From NCBI RefSeq assembly GCF_008704655.1, contig NZ_CP023688.1:7012001-7076000 (forward strand): DNA of 64,000 bases, read 5' to 3'. Under the pieces are notes generated by a model. It had not been told where the DNA came from and did no database searches. It worked only from the letters and a program-made list of their open reading frames with translations. This stretch comes from Streptomyces rimosus (GTDB taxonomy: Bacteria > Actinomycetota > Actinomycetes > Streptomycetales > Streptomycetaceae). The translations under genes were made by a program, and so were the position numbers. This document shows, in pieces, positions 47,301 to 54,998 of the stretch. Position 1 is the first letter of the stretch, and each line of letters starts with the position of its first letter.

Positions 47301-50173
47301 GGGTCCCGGACCACGGCGGCCCGCACCCGGGGCACTGGCACCTGGGCGACGAGGTGCCCGCGCCGCCCGCCTCCTCTCTCACCCCGACGCCTCCGCCCGG
47401 ACGGCTCGGCTTCGAGCCCGGGACCGGCCTGGCCGCCCGCGGCCAGGCCCGGCACGACATCGTCACCGGCGGTACGAGCGGGCCGGAGGCACAGGCACGG
47501 CTGGACGCGTGGGAGCAGTACCAGCGGGCGTCGTCCGACCTGGGACGTGCCCAGGACACGGCGGACCGGCTCGTACCCAAGGCGGACCAGCCCGGCCCGT
47601 CCAAGCTGTCCGACAGCGCCCTCGGCGCGCTGGACGAACTGCGCGCCAAGCGCGCCGAGTTCGCCGACGCCGAGGCACGGCTCGGCGAGCTGGGCATGGA
47701 CCCGCACGCCGTACAGCAGCAGATCGACGACGCCAACCACGCGATCGCCGTCGACCGCGCACAGGCCGGCGAGTACGTCGGGCCGCTCGGCGGCGCGCCG
47801 TCCCCGCGCCCCGCGTCGCACGACGTCGAGATGACCGACGTACAGCCGGGGCCCTCGGGCCAGGGCGGCAACCACGCGATGCCCGGCCTGCGGTGGGACA
47901 ACGCCCTCACCCGCGGCACCACGCCGGGCGACATCCGCGGCAACACCGCCTTCCGGGACCTGCACGGGCTCGACCAGCGGCCGCTGACCGGCGGGGACTA
48001 CCTGGGCAACCTGCGTGACAGCCTCCGCGAGCGGCGTCCGGTCTCCTACATCGTCAACGCCGTCGTCAAGTACGACGAGATCGGCGGCGGACAGCTCGAC
48101 GCCTTCCTGCGGGCGGCCACCGCCGGTCTGCCGGACGGCTACCGGGGGCGGTTCGGCGTGGTCATCGGCGTCAACGGCCCGGCGGGCGAGATGGACCGGA
48201 TCAACGCAGCGGTGCGCGGCGCCCTGGACGGCGTGCGGGCCGACTTCCCGATCGCCGTCGTCGGCGTCGGCTGGCGCGGCGGCTCGTTCCCGTTCGGCAC
48301 CGTCCGCAACACCGTCATGACCAGCCCGGCCAGCCGGTCGATGGTGCACGCGATGACGGCCGGCGGCGTCGACGGCGCCGGGGCCACCCACCCGTACTTC
48401 GCCTTCATGGACTTCGACACCTTCGAGCACACCGTGCCCAGCGGGCGGCACGTCTTCGACTACTTCGACAAGAAGTTCGAGATCCGCGGCGTCGAGCGGG
48501 CGGGGGAGCCGTCGTCGGCGGAGCCGCTGCGCCCGCTGATGATGACCGGCGGCTACCGGGTGCCCGAGCCGCCCGGCAACGGCCTGCCCGACCCGCTGCT
48601 GGTCAAGACCGACCAGCACCTGGCCGACGCCGAGGCGAAGGGCAAGGGCAAGGCCCGGGCGACCCCGCTCGCACCCGGCGAACTGCGGGTCACCCCGGAG
48701 AACCGGAACACCTTCAACCGGCGGATCGGTGCGGACATGGATGCCCGCACCGGCATCGCCGGCGGCCACCCGCTGCTGCCGTACGCGCCCGAGCCCAACC
48801 TGTTCGTGGACGCCACCGCGACGTTGGTGGACACCATGCCCGGGGTGCACGGCTGGCTGCCGCTGCGGTTCGGCGACGCCGGCGCCGAGTACCAGCATCT
48901 GAGCCTGGCGCTCAACACCTTCAACGCCTGGGAACTGGACACCACCCTGCCGCGCCTGACCAGGGACGACTTCCCACGGCTGGCGGGCGAGAGCGAGGAC
49001 GACTGGCTCAAGCGGGTGGACGACGGCATCACCGACCGCGAGGCGCAGCGGCAGATCGCCGCGGGCAACCACACCCTGCCCGACCGCGGTGTCGCCTTCG
49101 TCGCCGAGTTCGAGAAGGCGGCCATCCCCACCGACCTCTCCCGGATCATGGCCGGGCTCTTCGGCAAGAGCGGGAAGCTGCTCCAGGACCACGCCGGGCT
49201 GGGGAACGTGGAGCGGCTGGTCGAGAGCAAGGACGCCAAGCGCGGGCTGGAGCTGAAGGACATCCGTGAGGAGCGCTTCAAGCTGTCCCCGGAGGAGGCG
49301 GACCGCGATCACCCACTGCGGCCGGTCATGAGCCCGGACCAGGAGCGCCCCCATGAGATCGCCGCGCGGCTGGGCGACAGGCTGGGCACGGACGCCAACC
49401 CGCTGGGCCTCAACGTGTCCGCCGGGCTGCCCGGCGACCCGACGATACGGGCCGGCATCCGCCAGGAGGACCTGCGGCTCATCACCCACGCCTATGCCCA
49501 CAACGAGGCCCCGTCGCGGTTCCTGGCGCAGCTCGACTACGCCATCGTGTACCTCTCGCACCCGTCGCCGCCGACCTCGCTCTTCCACGCCTTCGAGAAC
49601 GCACCCGGCAGGCTGGGCCTGCCCGCGGCGGAAGACCTCCTGCGCGGTGTGCGGGCCCAGCTGGAATACCGGGGCACCGTCAGCAAGACCCGTGTCGAGG
49701 CCGTGGTCGACGACGCGGTCGCGCACGGGACCAACGGCCGGGAACTGTCCATCGCCCTGACCACCGGACGGCTGCGCCGCGAGAACTTCCTCCCCGACGG
49801 CCTGGGCGGCTCCGCGGACCGGCCCGCCAGGAACACGGCCGAGGATCTCGCGCTCCAGTACTACGCCAACGCCCTGGGCCGCGAGCTGCACATCACCTTC
49901 GCCGACGGCAGCATGACCACCGTCGCCCCCGCGAAGCCGGGGAAGAAGCGGCTGCCGCCCCCGGTGGAGATCGTCTGGACGCCCGACCCGGACACCGTGC
50001 GCTACCCGGACGGCGGCCACTGGTCCGTGGCCGACGACCCGGCCCCGGCCGCGGGCGGCAAGCGTGGCCACGACGCCGCGGACGGACCGGGCGGCGACGC
50101 CCACACCAAGCGCCCGCGCAAGGGCAAGGGCCGGGCCGCCGACACCGACACGCCCATGGGAGGCGTCCGATGA
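41354..50173 (+). CDS. Giant modular T7SS effector (polymorphic toxin-like)
   Basis: A 2,939-residue protein. Residues 1-160 form a WXG100/LXG-like helical head; 173-207 are hydrophobic. Residues 430-760 are Gly/His/Pro-rich, and three copies of a coiled linker (about 940-1055, 1123-1245, 2016-2152) share GGTSGPEA and AKRAEFADAEARLG. Two related effector-like modules follow the linkers (about 1290-2003 and 2191-2896). Each has IRN/VRN, then YxAFMDFD (Asp1452/1454; Asp2353/2355) and EHTVPSGRHVFD, like a GT-A glycosyltransferase DxD site, and ends GHW(H/S). The TTG start has GAGAGG before it; its stop overlaps the next gene by 4 bases. Toxin identity is inferred. Confidence 0.85.
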   Translation: MATRPGDWGALGLDGDPTPGDAAAITTIADAMRDLATNAGTINQGLKALQQTAGDGQRFIGKTADQLRDMVDGHLHNFVGHVEESFHQAEAALRKYATAVTDAQSDADAALTAIQGLADDDPQRETYKDRADEAKSALSSAAGALDKALTSAGSLMVQPVSDCDLFWEAFEWLTIVLSVIAIFTGGVLAILAWGMNAVLLIKTIVDFTQGKASGLQLGLAFLGVLFPTTKALPVASIVKGLGSVLKNGLKGIADIGKGISGQIGHFSSLYNMPKVVVAPIVLALHAGSGLNIVNGVKGLGNLAKGGWDSLAGTVVKDWVNVTKNVTGDWAKVGAYLQVNFGRLGRAGIATVLPLDFTELGVLGLGGAARLAFAERVLGIPQPELQQLLANAGRWDATVHGVGTIHVNGAVGAFRPVGGTGVHFVPGTFVDLSSLHFTPGGWHGSSFSGVHMTPVAPVRPGGLGGFTGAVTPTGIKAFTPDGLGAFRPVGVGNFNLNFTNLMTGGPGSFNPGSLHFSFPGNLGNLTHLTPKGTVAHIGGNVPHGITVPNGSFSHTGLHLDRPGLITMPEMPGTTTHTSGLTVPDVHNPGATRLLHQTDFQAGHVRMDSNLLLSGDTAIDLLKDAHGSSGLGHVATDAPAVRVPEASFDGGFVHDIGDGHSMARGAIGYGEALEDMTFPELNALANGDVTVTGFHGDGISVRIGEAPPRTFTAQDLANTVPGGPARTDLTGVQAVAGVPNPAGAQHLPGAQGLPGTQGMPGVPGGAETIRPTGVGATGDLPGPLRAKGPDAVPGGIKTPDVTVNTKTSGTVTTAKAVPQPAVNEHDLAMSLLDTGDRKPVPSTGQSATGHSATADAGPSGVSARPDLDGAGASGAADHSALDLIAHPGGGPTKAEDAAVPAIVKGTEPAPTPVPAPAPKTEAPTPAPGPKETGPVTAPPANRFGGFSGAAAMNQRLRARNDLILGGSTGPEAGAKLNAWARYEHAVSELGKAERKVDELTPPPGAAQGEPSPALTEALDELGVKRTEVAQAEVRLDELGIDAQRTRNQVNALTGGIFGEHGGPRPQPVPHAQPETQAVPSADAGKAKTGVAEPQPAPAVDKGKGKADIAEPEPVPSSPVPQRPTPENRLDFGPGTGRGARDQARDDIVTGGTSGPEAETRLDAWEKYQQASYDLGRAQEKVDRLVPKADRPGPSKPSAAAVDALDDLGAKRAEFADAEARLGDLGMDPHDIRRQIDDANTAIAIDRAQHGEYVGPLGGAPAPHSGEPLPVGPHDWSPAPEAPHALWPEPGTHGAGRTMVNQSFRDLPYAGHQPLTADGYLDWMRKSTGEGRPLAYVVNTIVSYREIGGGKLQDFLDSITRGLDGYDGRLGVVIGVNGKAEDLAAIHRAMDEALGSVHFDHPLAMVATTFYGENFPYGTIRNLTMTSPAARSMAHSMMHGGGAAGPSHPYWAFMDFDVYEHTVPSGRHVFDHFDRELNLGPGGAVDDWAKKLPDDTGAGGKAADDSAAVPDVPDTPPLRPLVMTGGYRVPAKTGETVIVDGVEVDRSAVDLVRATKTRGETPEGMVFTQQLVDKFASVVDSDMRIRAKMAGFHGLLPYGPEPNLFVDAAITMVDDVRLAEGVWRPVRFGGGTGEYKGLRERLNYFNAWELDQTLPDVPGNAVAREIAAANSVLPDRGTAFLADFVDGAVPTDLSRLMSGYYKHGKAGGVGNMPQEHLTPKNVVEHVFARDNFDLDPSLSRAKDDTKFKDIREELTRGNSPEQGFKDDPLKPIGIDGRRPELNEHPRATVERLGAGLGADHNTLGLNISLRVPGRPDGLVVGIVPADKRFISHAVATAPEELAYKRLQNYVLAEVLPTGGLPHDSLLRALPEPPAGTGPKGARPVPGAIPDAQTLLTQVQRQMGKNGLTDLFHDVYARGLDGRALSVGLVTGRLGPDVTDIGPIEQIMLERYAKAFNRPLEIRGADGSTHTVGVDARKPGPTLYLTWVPDHGGPHPGHWHLGDEVPAPPASSLTPTPPPGRLGFEPGTGLAARGQARHDIVTGGTSGPEAQARLDAWEQYQRASSDLGRAQDTADRLVPKADQPGPSKLSDSALGALDELRAKRAEFADAEARLGELGMDPHAVQQQIDDANHAIAVDRAQAGEYVGPLGGAPSPRPASHDVEMTDVQPGPSGQGGNHAMPGLRWDNALTRGTTPGDIRGNTAFRDLHGLDQRPLTGGDYLGNLRDSLRERRPVSYIVNAVVKYDEIGGGQLDAFLRAATAGLPDGYRGRFGVVIGVNGPAGEMDRINAAVRGALDGVRADFPIAVVGVGWRGGSFPFGTVRNTVMTSPASRSMVHAMTAGGVDGAGATHPYFAFMDFDTFEHTVPSGRHVFDYFDKKFEIRGVERAGEPSSAEPLRPLMMTGGYRVPEPPGNGLPDPLLVKTDQHLADAEAKGKGKARATPLAPGELRVTPENRNTFNRRIGADMDARTGIAGGHPLLPYAPEPNLFVDATATLVDTMPGVHGWLPLRFGDAGAEYQHLSLALNTFNAWELDTTLPRLTRDDFPRLAGESEDDWLKRVDDGITDREAQRQIAAGNHTLPDRGVAFVAEFEKAAIPTDLSRIMAGLFGKSGKLLQDHAGLGNVERLVESKDAKRGLELKDIREERFKLSPEEADRDHPLRPVMSPDQERPHEIAARLGDRLGTDANPLGLNVSAGLPGDPTIRAGIRQEDLRLITHAYAHNEAPSRFLAQLDYAIVYLSHPSPPTSLFHAFENAPGRLGLPAAEDLLRGVRAQLEYRGTVSKTRVEAVVDDAVAHGTNGRELSIALTTGRLRRENFLPDGLGGSADRPARNTAEDLALQYYANALGRELHITFADGSMTTVAPAKPGKKRLPPPVEIVWTPDPDTVRYPDGGHWSVADDPAPAAGGKRGHDAADGPGGDAHTKRPRKGKGRAADTDTPMGGVR
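44727..47806 (+). repeat. Duplicated linker-plus-module unit inside the effector gene
   Basis: The linker at 44727-45120 and the one at 47400-47806 are closely similar at DNA level (for example GACATCGTCACCGG...GGTACGAGCGG in both). Each is followed by a related module of about 2.1 kb (45220-47360 and 47925-50040). This is an internal duplication of about 2.7 kb whose second copy has since diverged. Confidence 0.8.
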
Positions 50174-52956
50174 CCACCCACCAGGCGGCTGCGGACGCCA
50201 CCGGCCACCAGGGCGCCACCGTCCATGTGACCCCGGGCAGCCCCGGCGCACTGGCCGCGGCCCTGGCGGCCGCCGCGCCGGGCGGCGAAGTGCGGGTCGC
50301 GGCCGGGACGTACCGGGAAGCGCTGCGCGTCGACCGGGACGTGACCCTGCGCGCCGCGGACGGCGGCCAGGTCACCCTGACCGCCCCCGACACCGCACCC
50401 GCCCTCGAAGTCCTGCCCGGTGCCCGGCTGACGCTGGACGGGGTGACCGTACGGGGCGGCGCGGCGGACCGGCCCGCCGTGCTGCTGTCCGGCGGCGCCA
50501 CGCACTGGCACGGCGGCGGTACCGCATGCGGTCGCCTCGAAGTGCTGCGCGACGCCGCGCTCACCATGACCGGCGCCCGCCTGACGGGCGCCGCGCTGGC
50601 CGGCGCGCTGATCCGTACCACCGGTGCGGTCCGGCTGACGGACTGCGTGCTGGAAGGCGCCCAGGGCACCGGTGTCGTGGTGGGCGGCGACTCCCGGCTG
50701 GAGATGACCGGCAGCCGGATCAGGGGCGCCACCGGGTCGGGCGTACGGGTCCGCGAGAACGCGCGCGTCGTGCTGCGGGACTGCCTGATCGACGGCGCGG
50801 GCCGCAGTGGCCTGCTGTTCGAGGACGGGTCGGCGGCCCTGCTCGTGGACTGCCGGGTACGGGACTGCGGCGGCGAGGCGGTTCGGGTGCTGGACTCCTC
50901 GCCCGTACCGCGGGACGACGACCCGTACGAGGCGGCGGACATCGCGGCACCGGCGGAGGCCCGGGGCGGACTGCTGCTGTACGGCTGCGAGCTGACCGGC
51001 GCGGGCGCCGACGCACTGCACGTCGCCGGGTCGGGCGATGCCGTACTGGCGGGCTGCGTGCTGCGCGACGGCGGCGGCTCCGGCGCCACGGCGGGGGAGC
51101 GGGCCCGGGTGCGGCTGGCCGACACCCGGATCGTACGGACCGCTTCGGCCGCCCTGACCGCCCACGGCACGGCCCGCCTGGAGGCGCGCGGCACGACCGT
51201 ACGCGACTCGGCCGCCAACGGCCTGCTGGCCACCGGCTCCGCGGCCGTGCGGATCACCGACGGCGAGGTGACCGACTGCCGGTTCAGCGCCGTGCACGCC
51301 GGGGGCACCGCCGAGGTGACGCTGACCCGGCTGCGCGCGGGCCGGACCCCCGAACACGGCCTGCACGCCGTCGCCGACAGCCGCCTCACGCTGTCCGAGG
51401 TGCACCTCACCGACTGCGGCATGTCCGGCCTCGACCTGTCCGGCGCCGCGGGCGCCGATGCTGCCGAACTGTCCGTCACGCGCTGCCGCAACGGCGTCGT
51501 CGCCGGTTCCGGCGGCCCGGTCCGGCTGGCCGGCTGCACGGTCACCGACGCCGAGCGCGCCGGGTTCAGCTTCGGCCCCGGCGGCGAGGCGGAACTCGAC
51601 GGCGGCCGGGTGCTGCGCGCCGGGACCGCCGGGCTGGTGGTCCAGGACGGCGCCACCGTACGGGCCCGGGACGTGGAGATCACCGAGGCGGCCGGGTCCG
51701 GGATGGTGGTGGCGGCCGGCGCCGCCCCGCACGCCAGCGGGGTACGCGTCGTCCGCCCCGGCAAGAACGGCCTGATCGTGGACGCCAAGGGCGCCGGAGT
51801 CTTCGAGGACTGCGAGATCACCGGACCCGGCTACCCCGCCGTCCACCTGGGCGAGGCGGCCACCCCCGTACTGACCCGCATCCGCGTCCAGGACGCCGAC
51901 GCCGACCTGAGCACCGGGGACGGCGCCGAGCCGGAGGTGCGCGACTGCGTCTCCTGGCAGGTCAAGGACGCGCACTGGCCCGCACCGATGGCGCCCGTAC
52001 CGGCCGCCGCCACCGCCACGGCGGCGCCCGGCGGCACCCCGGCCACCGGCAGCGCGGGCGGGGACACCACCACGACGGCCCCGCCCACCGAGGAAGACCT
52101 CGACGAACTCCTCGGCGAACTCCACCAGTTGATCGGCCTGGACCGGGTCAAGCAGGACGTGGCCTCGCTCGTGAAGCTGATGCGCATGGTCCAGCGCCGC
52201 GAGGCCGCCGGGCTCGCGGCGCCGCCGCTCAGCCGCCACCTGGTCTTCGCGGGCAACCCCGGCACCGGCAAGACCACCGTCGCCCGGCTCTACGGGCGCA
52301 TCCTGGCCGCCGTCGGCCTGCTGGAGCGCGGCCACCTCGTCGAGGCCGACCGCTCCGCGCTGGTCGGCGAGTACGTCGGCCACACCGGCCCGAAGACCCA
52401 GCGGGTCTTCATGGAGGCCATGGGCGGCGTGCTGTTCATCGACGAGGCGTATTCCCTGGCGCCCGCGCACTCCTCGGGCGGCAACGACTTCGCGCAGGAG
52501 GCCATCGCCACCCTCGTGAAGCTGATGGAGGACCACCGCGACGCGGTCGTGGTCATCGTCGCCGGCTACCCGACGGAGATGGAGCACTTCATCGACTCCA
52601 ACCCCGGCCTCGCCTCCCGCTTCAACCGCACGCTGCTGTTCGAGGACTACGACACCGAGGACCTGGTGCGCATCGTGGAACAGCACGCGGCGGCCCACCA
52701 GTACGAACTGACCGACGCGGCGCGCGCCACGCTCGCCGGCTACTTCGACCACGTCCCCCGGGACGGCCGGTTCGGCAACGGGCGCTCCGCCCGGCAGACG
52801 TTCCAGGCGATGACCGAACGCCAGGCGTACCGCGTCGCGGAGAACGACGCGCCGTCCGAGGCGGACCTGCGGACGCTGTCCCAGCTGGACGTGCCCGAAC
52901 TGGACGTACCGGAGACCGACCCGGCAGGACCGGGCGGGCCCGTCCGCCCGGCCTGA
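50170..52956 (+). CDS. Beta-helix / CbxX-type AAA+ ATPase fusion (EccA-like)
   Basis: A 928-residue protein. Residues 20-620 are a right-handed parallel beta-helix of ~22-residue coils (VTLRAADGGQVTL, RLTLDGVTVRGG, RLEVLRDAALTMTGARLTG and so on), like NosD/pectate-lyase folds. Residues 650-900 are an AAA+ ATPase of the CbxX/CfqX class: GNPGTGKTT (695-703, Lys701), Walker B LFIDEAYSL (Asp758-Glu759), the sensor stretch VIVAGYPTEM and the arginine finger region NPGLASRF. EccA of mycobacterial ESX systems belongs to this class. It overlaps the effector stop (ATGA), which suggests that it handles that substrate. Confidence 0.88.
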   Translation: MTTHQAAADATGHQGATVHVTPGSPGALAAALAAAAPGGEVRVAAGTYREALRVDRDVTLRAADGGQVTLTAPDTAPALEVLPGARLTLDGVTVRGGAADRPAVLLSGGATHWHGGGTACGRLEVLRDAALTMTGARLTGAALAGALIRTTGAVRLTDCVLEGAQGTGVVVGGDSRLEMTGSRIRGATGSGVRVRENARVVLRDCLIDGAGRSGLLFEDGSAALLVDCRVRDCGGEAVRVLDSSPVPRDDDPYEAADIAAPAEARGGLLLYGCELTGAGADALHVAGSGDAVLAGCVLRDGGGSGATAGERARVRLADTRIVRTASAALTAHGTARLEARGTTVRDSAANGLLATGSAAVRITDGEVTDCRFSAVHAGGTAEVTLTRLRAGRTPEHGLHAVADSRLTLSEVHLTDCGMSGLDLSGAAGADAAELSVTRCRNGVVAGSGGPVRLAGCTVTDAERAGFSFGPGGEAELDGGRVLRAGTAGLVVQDGATVRARDVEITEAAGSGMVVAAGAAPHASGVRVVRPGKNGLIVDAKGAGVFEDCEITGPGYPAVHLGEAATPVLTRIRVQDADADLSTGDGAEPEVRDCVSWQVKDAHWPAPMAPVPAAATATAAPGGTPATGSAGGDTTTTAPPTEEDLDELLGELHQLIGLDRVKQDVASLVKLMRMVQRREAAGLAAPPLSRHLVFAGNPGTGKTTVARLYGRILAAVGLLERGHLVEADRSALVGEYVGHTGPKTQRVFMEAMGGVLFIDEAYSLAPAHSSGGNDFAQEAIATLVKLMEDHRDAVVVIVAGYPTEMEHFIDSNPGLASRFNRTLLFEDYDTEDLVRIVEQHAAAHQYELTDAARATLAGYFDHVPRDGRFGNGRSARQTFQAMTERQAYRVAENDAPSEADLRTLSQLDVPELDVPETDPAGPGGPVRPA

Positions 52957-52992
52957 CCCGCCGCCCCCGACCACTCCCAGGAGGAACTTCCG

Positions 52993-53967
52993 TTGTCACA
53001 GCCGAACAAGAACACCGGACCGGACGGCCCGTCCCGGTCCGGTTTCGCCGAGACCTTCGCCAAGGGGGCGCGCACGCCCAAGCGCGGCCTGGCGCCCGGC
53101 CGGCGGGTGTGGAAGACGGCGCTGGGCCTGCCCGTGCTGGCCGGTGTCGGCGTCGGCGCGGTGGCGCTGGCCACCCTCGGCGCCTCCCAGGTGCGCTTCG
53201 GCGACGGCCAGGAACAGGCCGTCGCGGCCGCCAAGCAGCCGCAGCCTACGAAGACGGGGGCTCCGGCACCCGCCGTCAAGCCCGGCAAGTCCGCCGGTCC
53301 GGCATCGCCCACACCCGGCGCCCCGGCACCGGGCGGCAAGGCGGGCCCGCCCGCCAGCTCCCCCAAGGAGCCGGAGAAGAAGGACACCCCGAGCCCCGAC
53401 GCCAAGAAGCCTTCCGACCCTCCGCGGGTCGCCGGCGCCAACGCCAAGGTGACCTACACGGGCCTCGCGGGCCCCGGCTGCCCGACCCCGCCCGGCGGCG
53501 GCTACCAGGAGCAGGGCGCCTACAACGACGGCGGCAAGGGCTGGTACGGCCTCACCGGCGGCAGCACCCGCGAGGGCGGCTGCAGCGGCCAGTTCACCTC
53601 CGTACCGATGTCCGGCGACGCCAACAAGGACGCCAAGGGCCGGGTGATGTGGTGGTTCGCGCCGGGCCCGGAGTCCCGCTCCTGCCAGATCTCGGTCTAT
53701 GTGCCGGAAGGCCCCAGCGAGCCCGATGTGAACGGTCACCCGACCACGTACCACGTGCTCACCGACGCCTTCAACCGGGACTCCAAGTACGGTAGCTTCA
53801 CCGTCGACCAGGCCGGACACCGCGGCAGCTGGCAGCCGGGCGGCACCTTCGAGGTCCGCCAGGGCAAGATCGCCGTGAAGCTGCTGGACCGCGGCATCGA
53901 CCACGGTCCCGGCCGGGACCGCGCCCACCACGGCGTGGGGCCCGTCAAGGTCACCTGCCACGGCTGA
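52993..53967 (+). CDS. Membrane-anchored exported protein of the secretion island
   Basis: A 324-residue protein with a basic cytoplasmic head, one membrane segment (about 42-64), a Pro/Lys/Ala-rich spacer (about 75-150) and a C-terminal domain of about 170 residues with paired cysteines (GCPTP, GGCSGQF, SCQISVYVP, KVTCHG). This looks like a small extracellular beta-sandwich. I recognise no family. The TTG at 52993 has an excellent AGGAGG (52979-52984) eight bases before it. It lies 36 bases after the EccA-like gene and is probably cotranscribed. Confidence 0.75.
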   Translation: MSQPNKNTGPDGPSRSGFAETFAKGARTPKRGLAPGRRVWKTALGLPVLAGVGVGAVALATLGASQVRFGDGQEQAVAAAKQPQPTKTGAPAPAVKPGKSAGPASPTPGAPAPGGKAGPPASSPKEPEKKDTPSPDAKKPSDPPRVAGANAKVTYTGLAGPGCPTPPGGGYQEQGAYNDGGKGWYGLTGGSTREGGCSGQFTSVPMSGDANKDAKGRVMWWFAPGPESRSCQISVYVPEGPSEPDVNGHPTTYHVLTDAFNRDSKYGSFTVDQAGHRGSWQPGGTFEVRQGKIAVKLLDRGIDHGPGRDRAHHGVGPVKVTCHG

Positions 53968-53997
53968 GGCGTTCGCGACCGGACCGGCGCGGGCCCG

Positions 53998-54921
53998 CTA
54001 GGTGTCGCAGTCCAGTTCCGTACGGCACAGCGCGCAGCGGGCCCGCAGCCGGCCGCGCACCGGGACGCGGATGCGCTGGTGGCAGGTCGGGCAGGGGAAC
54101 GACACCCGCAGCGGGGCGCGCCCCTCGAAGGTGTAGCCGCCAGCCGGCGCGGGGCCACCGGGCCGGCCGGCGCGCCGCGGGTCCTGGGCCGCGCGCCGGT
54201 CCCTGGCGTAGCGGCGGCGGCCCGACCAGCCGGCCGCGGCCAGCGGCGGCTGCCGCCCGTCCCGGCGGGCCAGCGCCAGGCCCTTGGTGTAGGCGTCGTA
54301 CGCCTGCGGGCTGGTGAACCACGGCGCCGGGTCCTCGCCGAACAGCAGTGCCCGCTTGGCCAGGACGTAACCGAACTCCTCCGGCGTCAGATAGCCCAGC
54401 TTCTGCGAGAACGGGCCGTGCTCGCGGTAGGCGTCCAGCAGCAGCCAGCCCGCGCCCAGATAGGCGGTGGCGGTGTCGGTGAGGATCTCGTTGGCGCGGG
54501 TGCCGGGGAAGGACAGGTCCAGGCGGTGCAGGTAGACGTGCATCACCTCGTGGGCCAGAGCGGCGCCGATGTCGCGGCGGTGGGTCTTGAAGCGCGCGTT
54601 CAGCTCGACGAAGTACTCGGGGCCCGCGGCGAGTTCGACGCTGGCCGCCAGGCGCATGTCGCGGAACGCGACGATCACCCGCGCGTCGGGGAGCCGCAGG
54701 TGCCGCACCATGGCGCGGGCCACCCGCTGCGCGCCCGCGTACAGCTCCTCCTCGTCGTCGAAGGCGACTTCGGCGGGCAGCACGCTGGCGCCGAAGGTGC
54801 GCACGGTGTCGTACGAGAGGCGTTTGTAGAGCGCGGTGACGGCCGCGCGCACCGTGTCCAGGTGCGGATAGCCGTGCACGATCTCGCCGTCGGAACCGCC
54901 CGGACTCCCCGTCGCCGCCAC
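53998..54921 (-). CDS. HExxH protein with C-terminal zinc ribbon (SprT-like)
   Basis: A 307-residue putative zinc protein. HEVMH (124-128) provides the usual His-Glu-His site, and the following NEILTDTATAYLG contains acidic residues that could be the third ligand. The C terminus carries a four-cysteine ribbon (CPTC and CALC, about 275-307) after a basic linker. That arrangement resembles SprT-like proteins, which I suggest with caution. The GTG at 54921 is 6 bases after TACAGT, so the mRNA is probably leaderless. It converges on the secretion island and may not belong to it. Confidence 0.72.
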   Translation of the reverse strand: MAATGSPGGSDGEIVHGYPHLDTVRAAVTALYKRLSYDTVRTFGASVLPAEVAFDDEEELYAGAQRVARAMVRHLRLPDARVIVAFRDMRLAASVELAAGPEYFVELNARFKTHRRDIGAALAHEVMHVYLHRLDLSFPGTRANEILTDTATAYLGAGWLLLDAYREHGPFSQKLGYLTPEEFGYVLAKRALLFGEDPAPWFTSPQAYDAYTKGLALARRDGRQPPLAAAGWSGRRRYARDRRAAQDPRRAGRPGGPAPAGGYTFEGRAPLRVSFPCPTCHQRIRVPVRGRLRARCALCRTELDCDT

Positions 54922-54927
54922 CCGTCC

Positions 54928-54933
54928 ACTGTA
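54928..54933 (-). promoter_or_regulatory. -10 box for a leaderless transcript
   Basis: TACAGT on the minus strand ends 6 bases before the GTG of the HExxH gene. No clear -35 accompanies it. Confidence 0.4.
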
Positions 54934-54988
54934 CGGCTCGCCGGGAACGCCCGGTATGGGGTGTACGCGTCGTGGGTAGAACAGGAGT

Positions 54989-54998
54989 TGGCCGGATG
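54989..54998. promoter_or_regulatory. Possible AdpA site upstream of the trypsin gene
   Basis: TGGCCGGATG matches nine of ten positions of the AdpA consensus TGGCSNGWWY. Trypsin genes in Streptomyces griseus are AdpA-controlled, so the site is plausible, but one near-match is weak evidence. A run of nine C residues follows at 55058-55066. Confidence 0.3.

Noticed and set aside
41231..50251. A 3,006-codon open frame antisense to the effector gene
   Set aside because: Pure shadow of GC-rich codon use: its own third positions lack the GC bias of real genes here, it spans two plus-strand genes, and the plus frame has clear domains and a ribosome-binding site.
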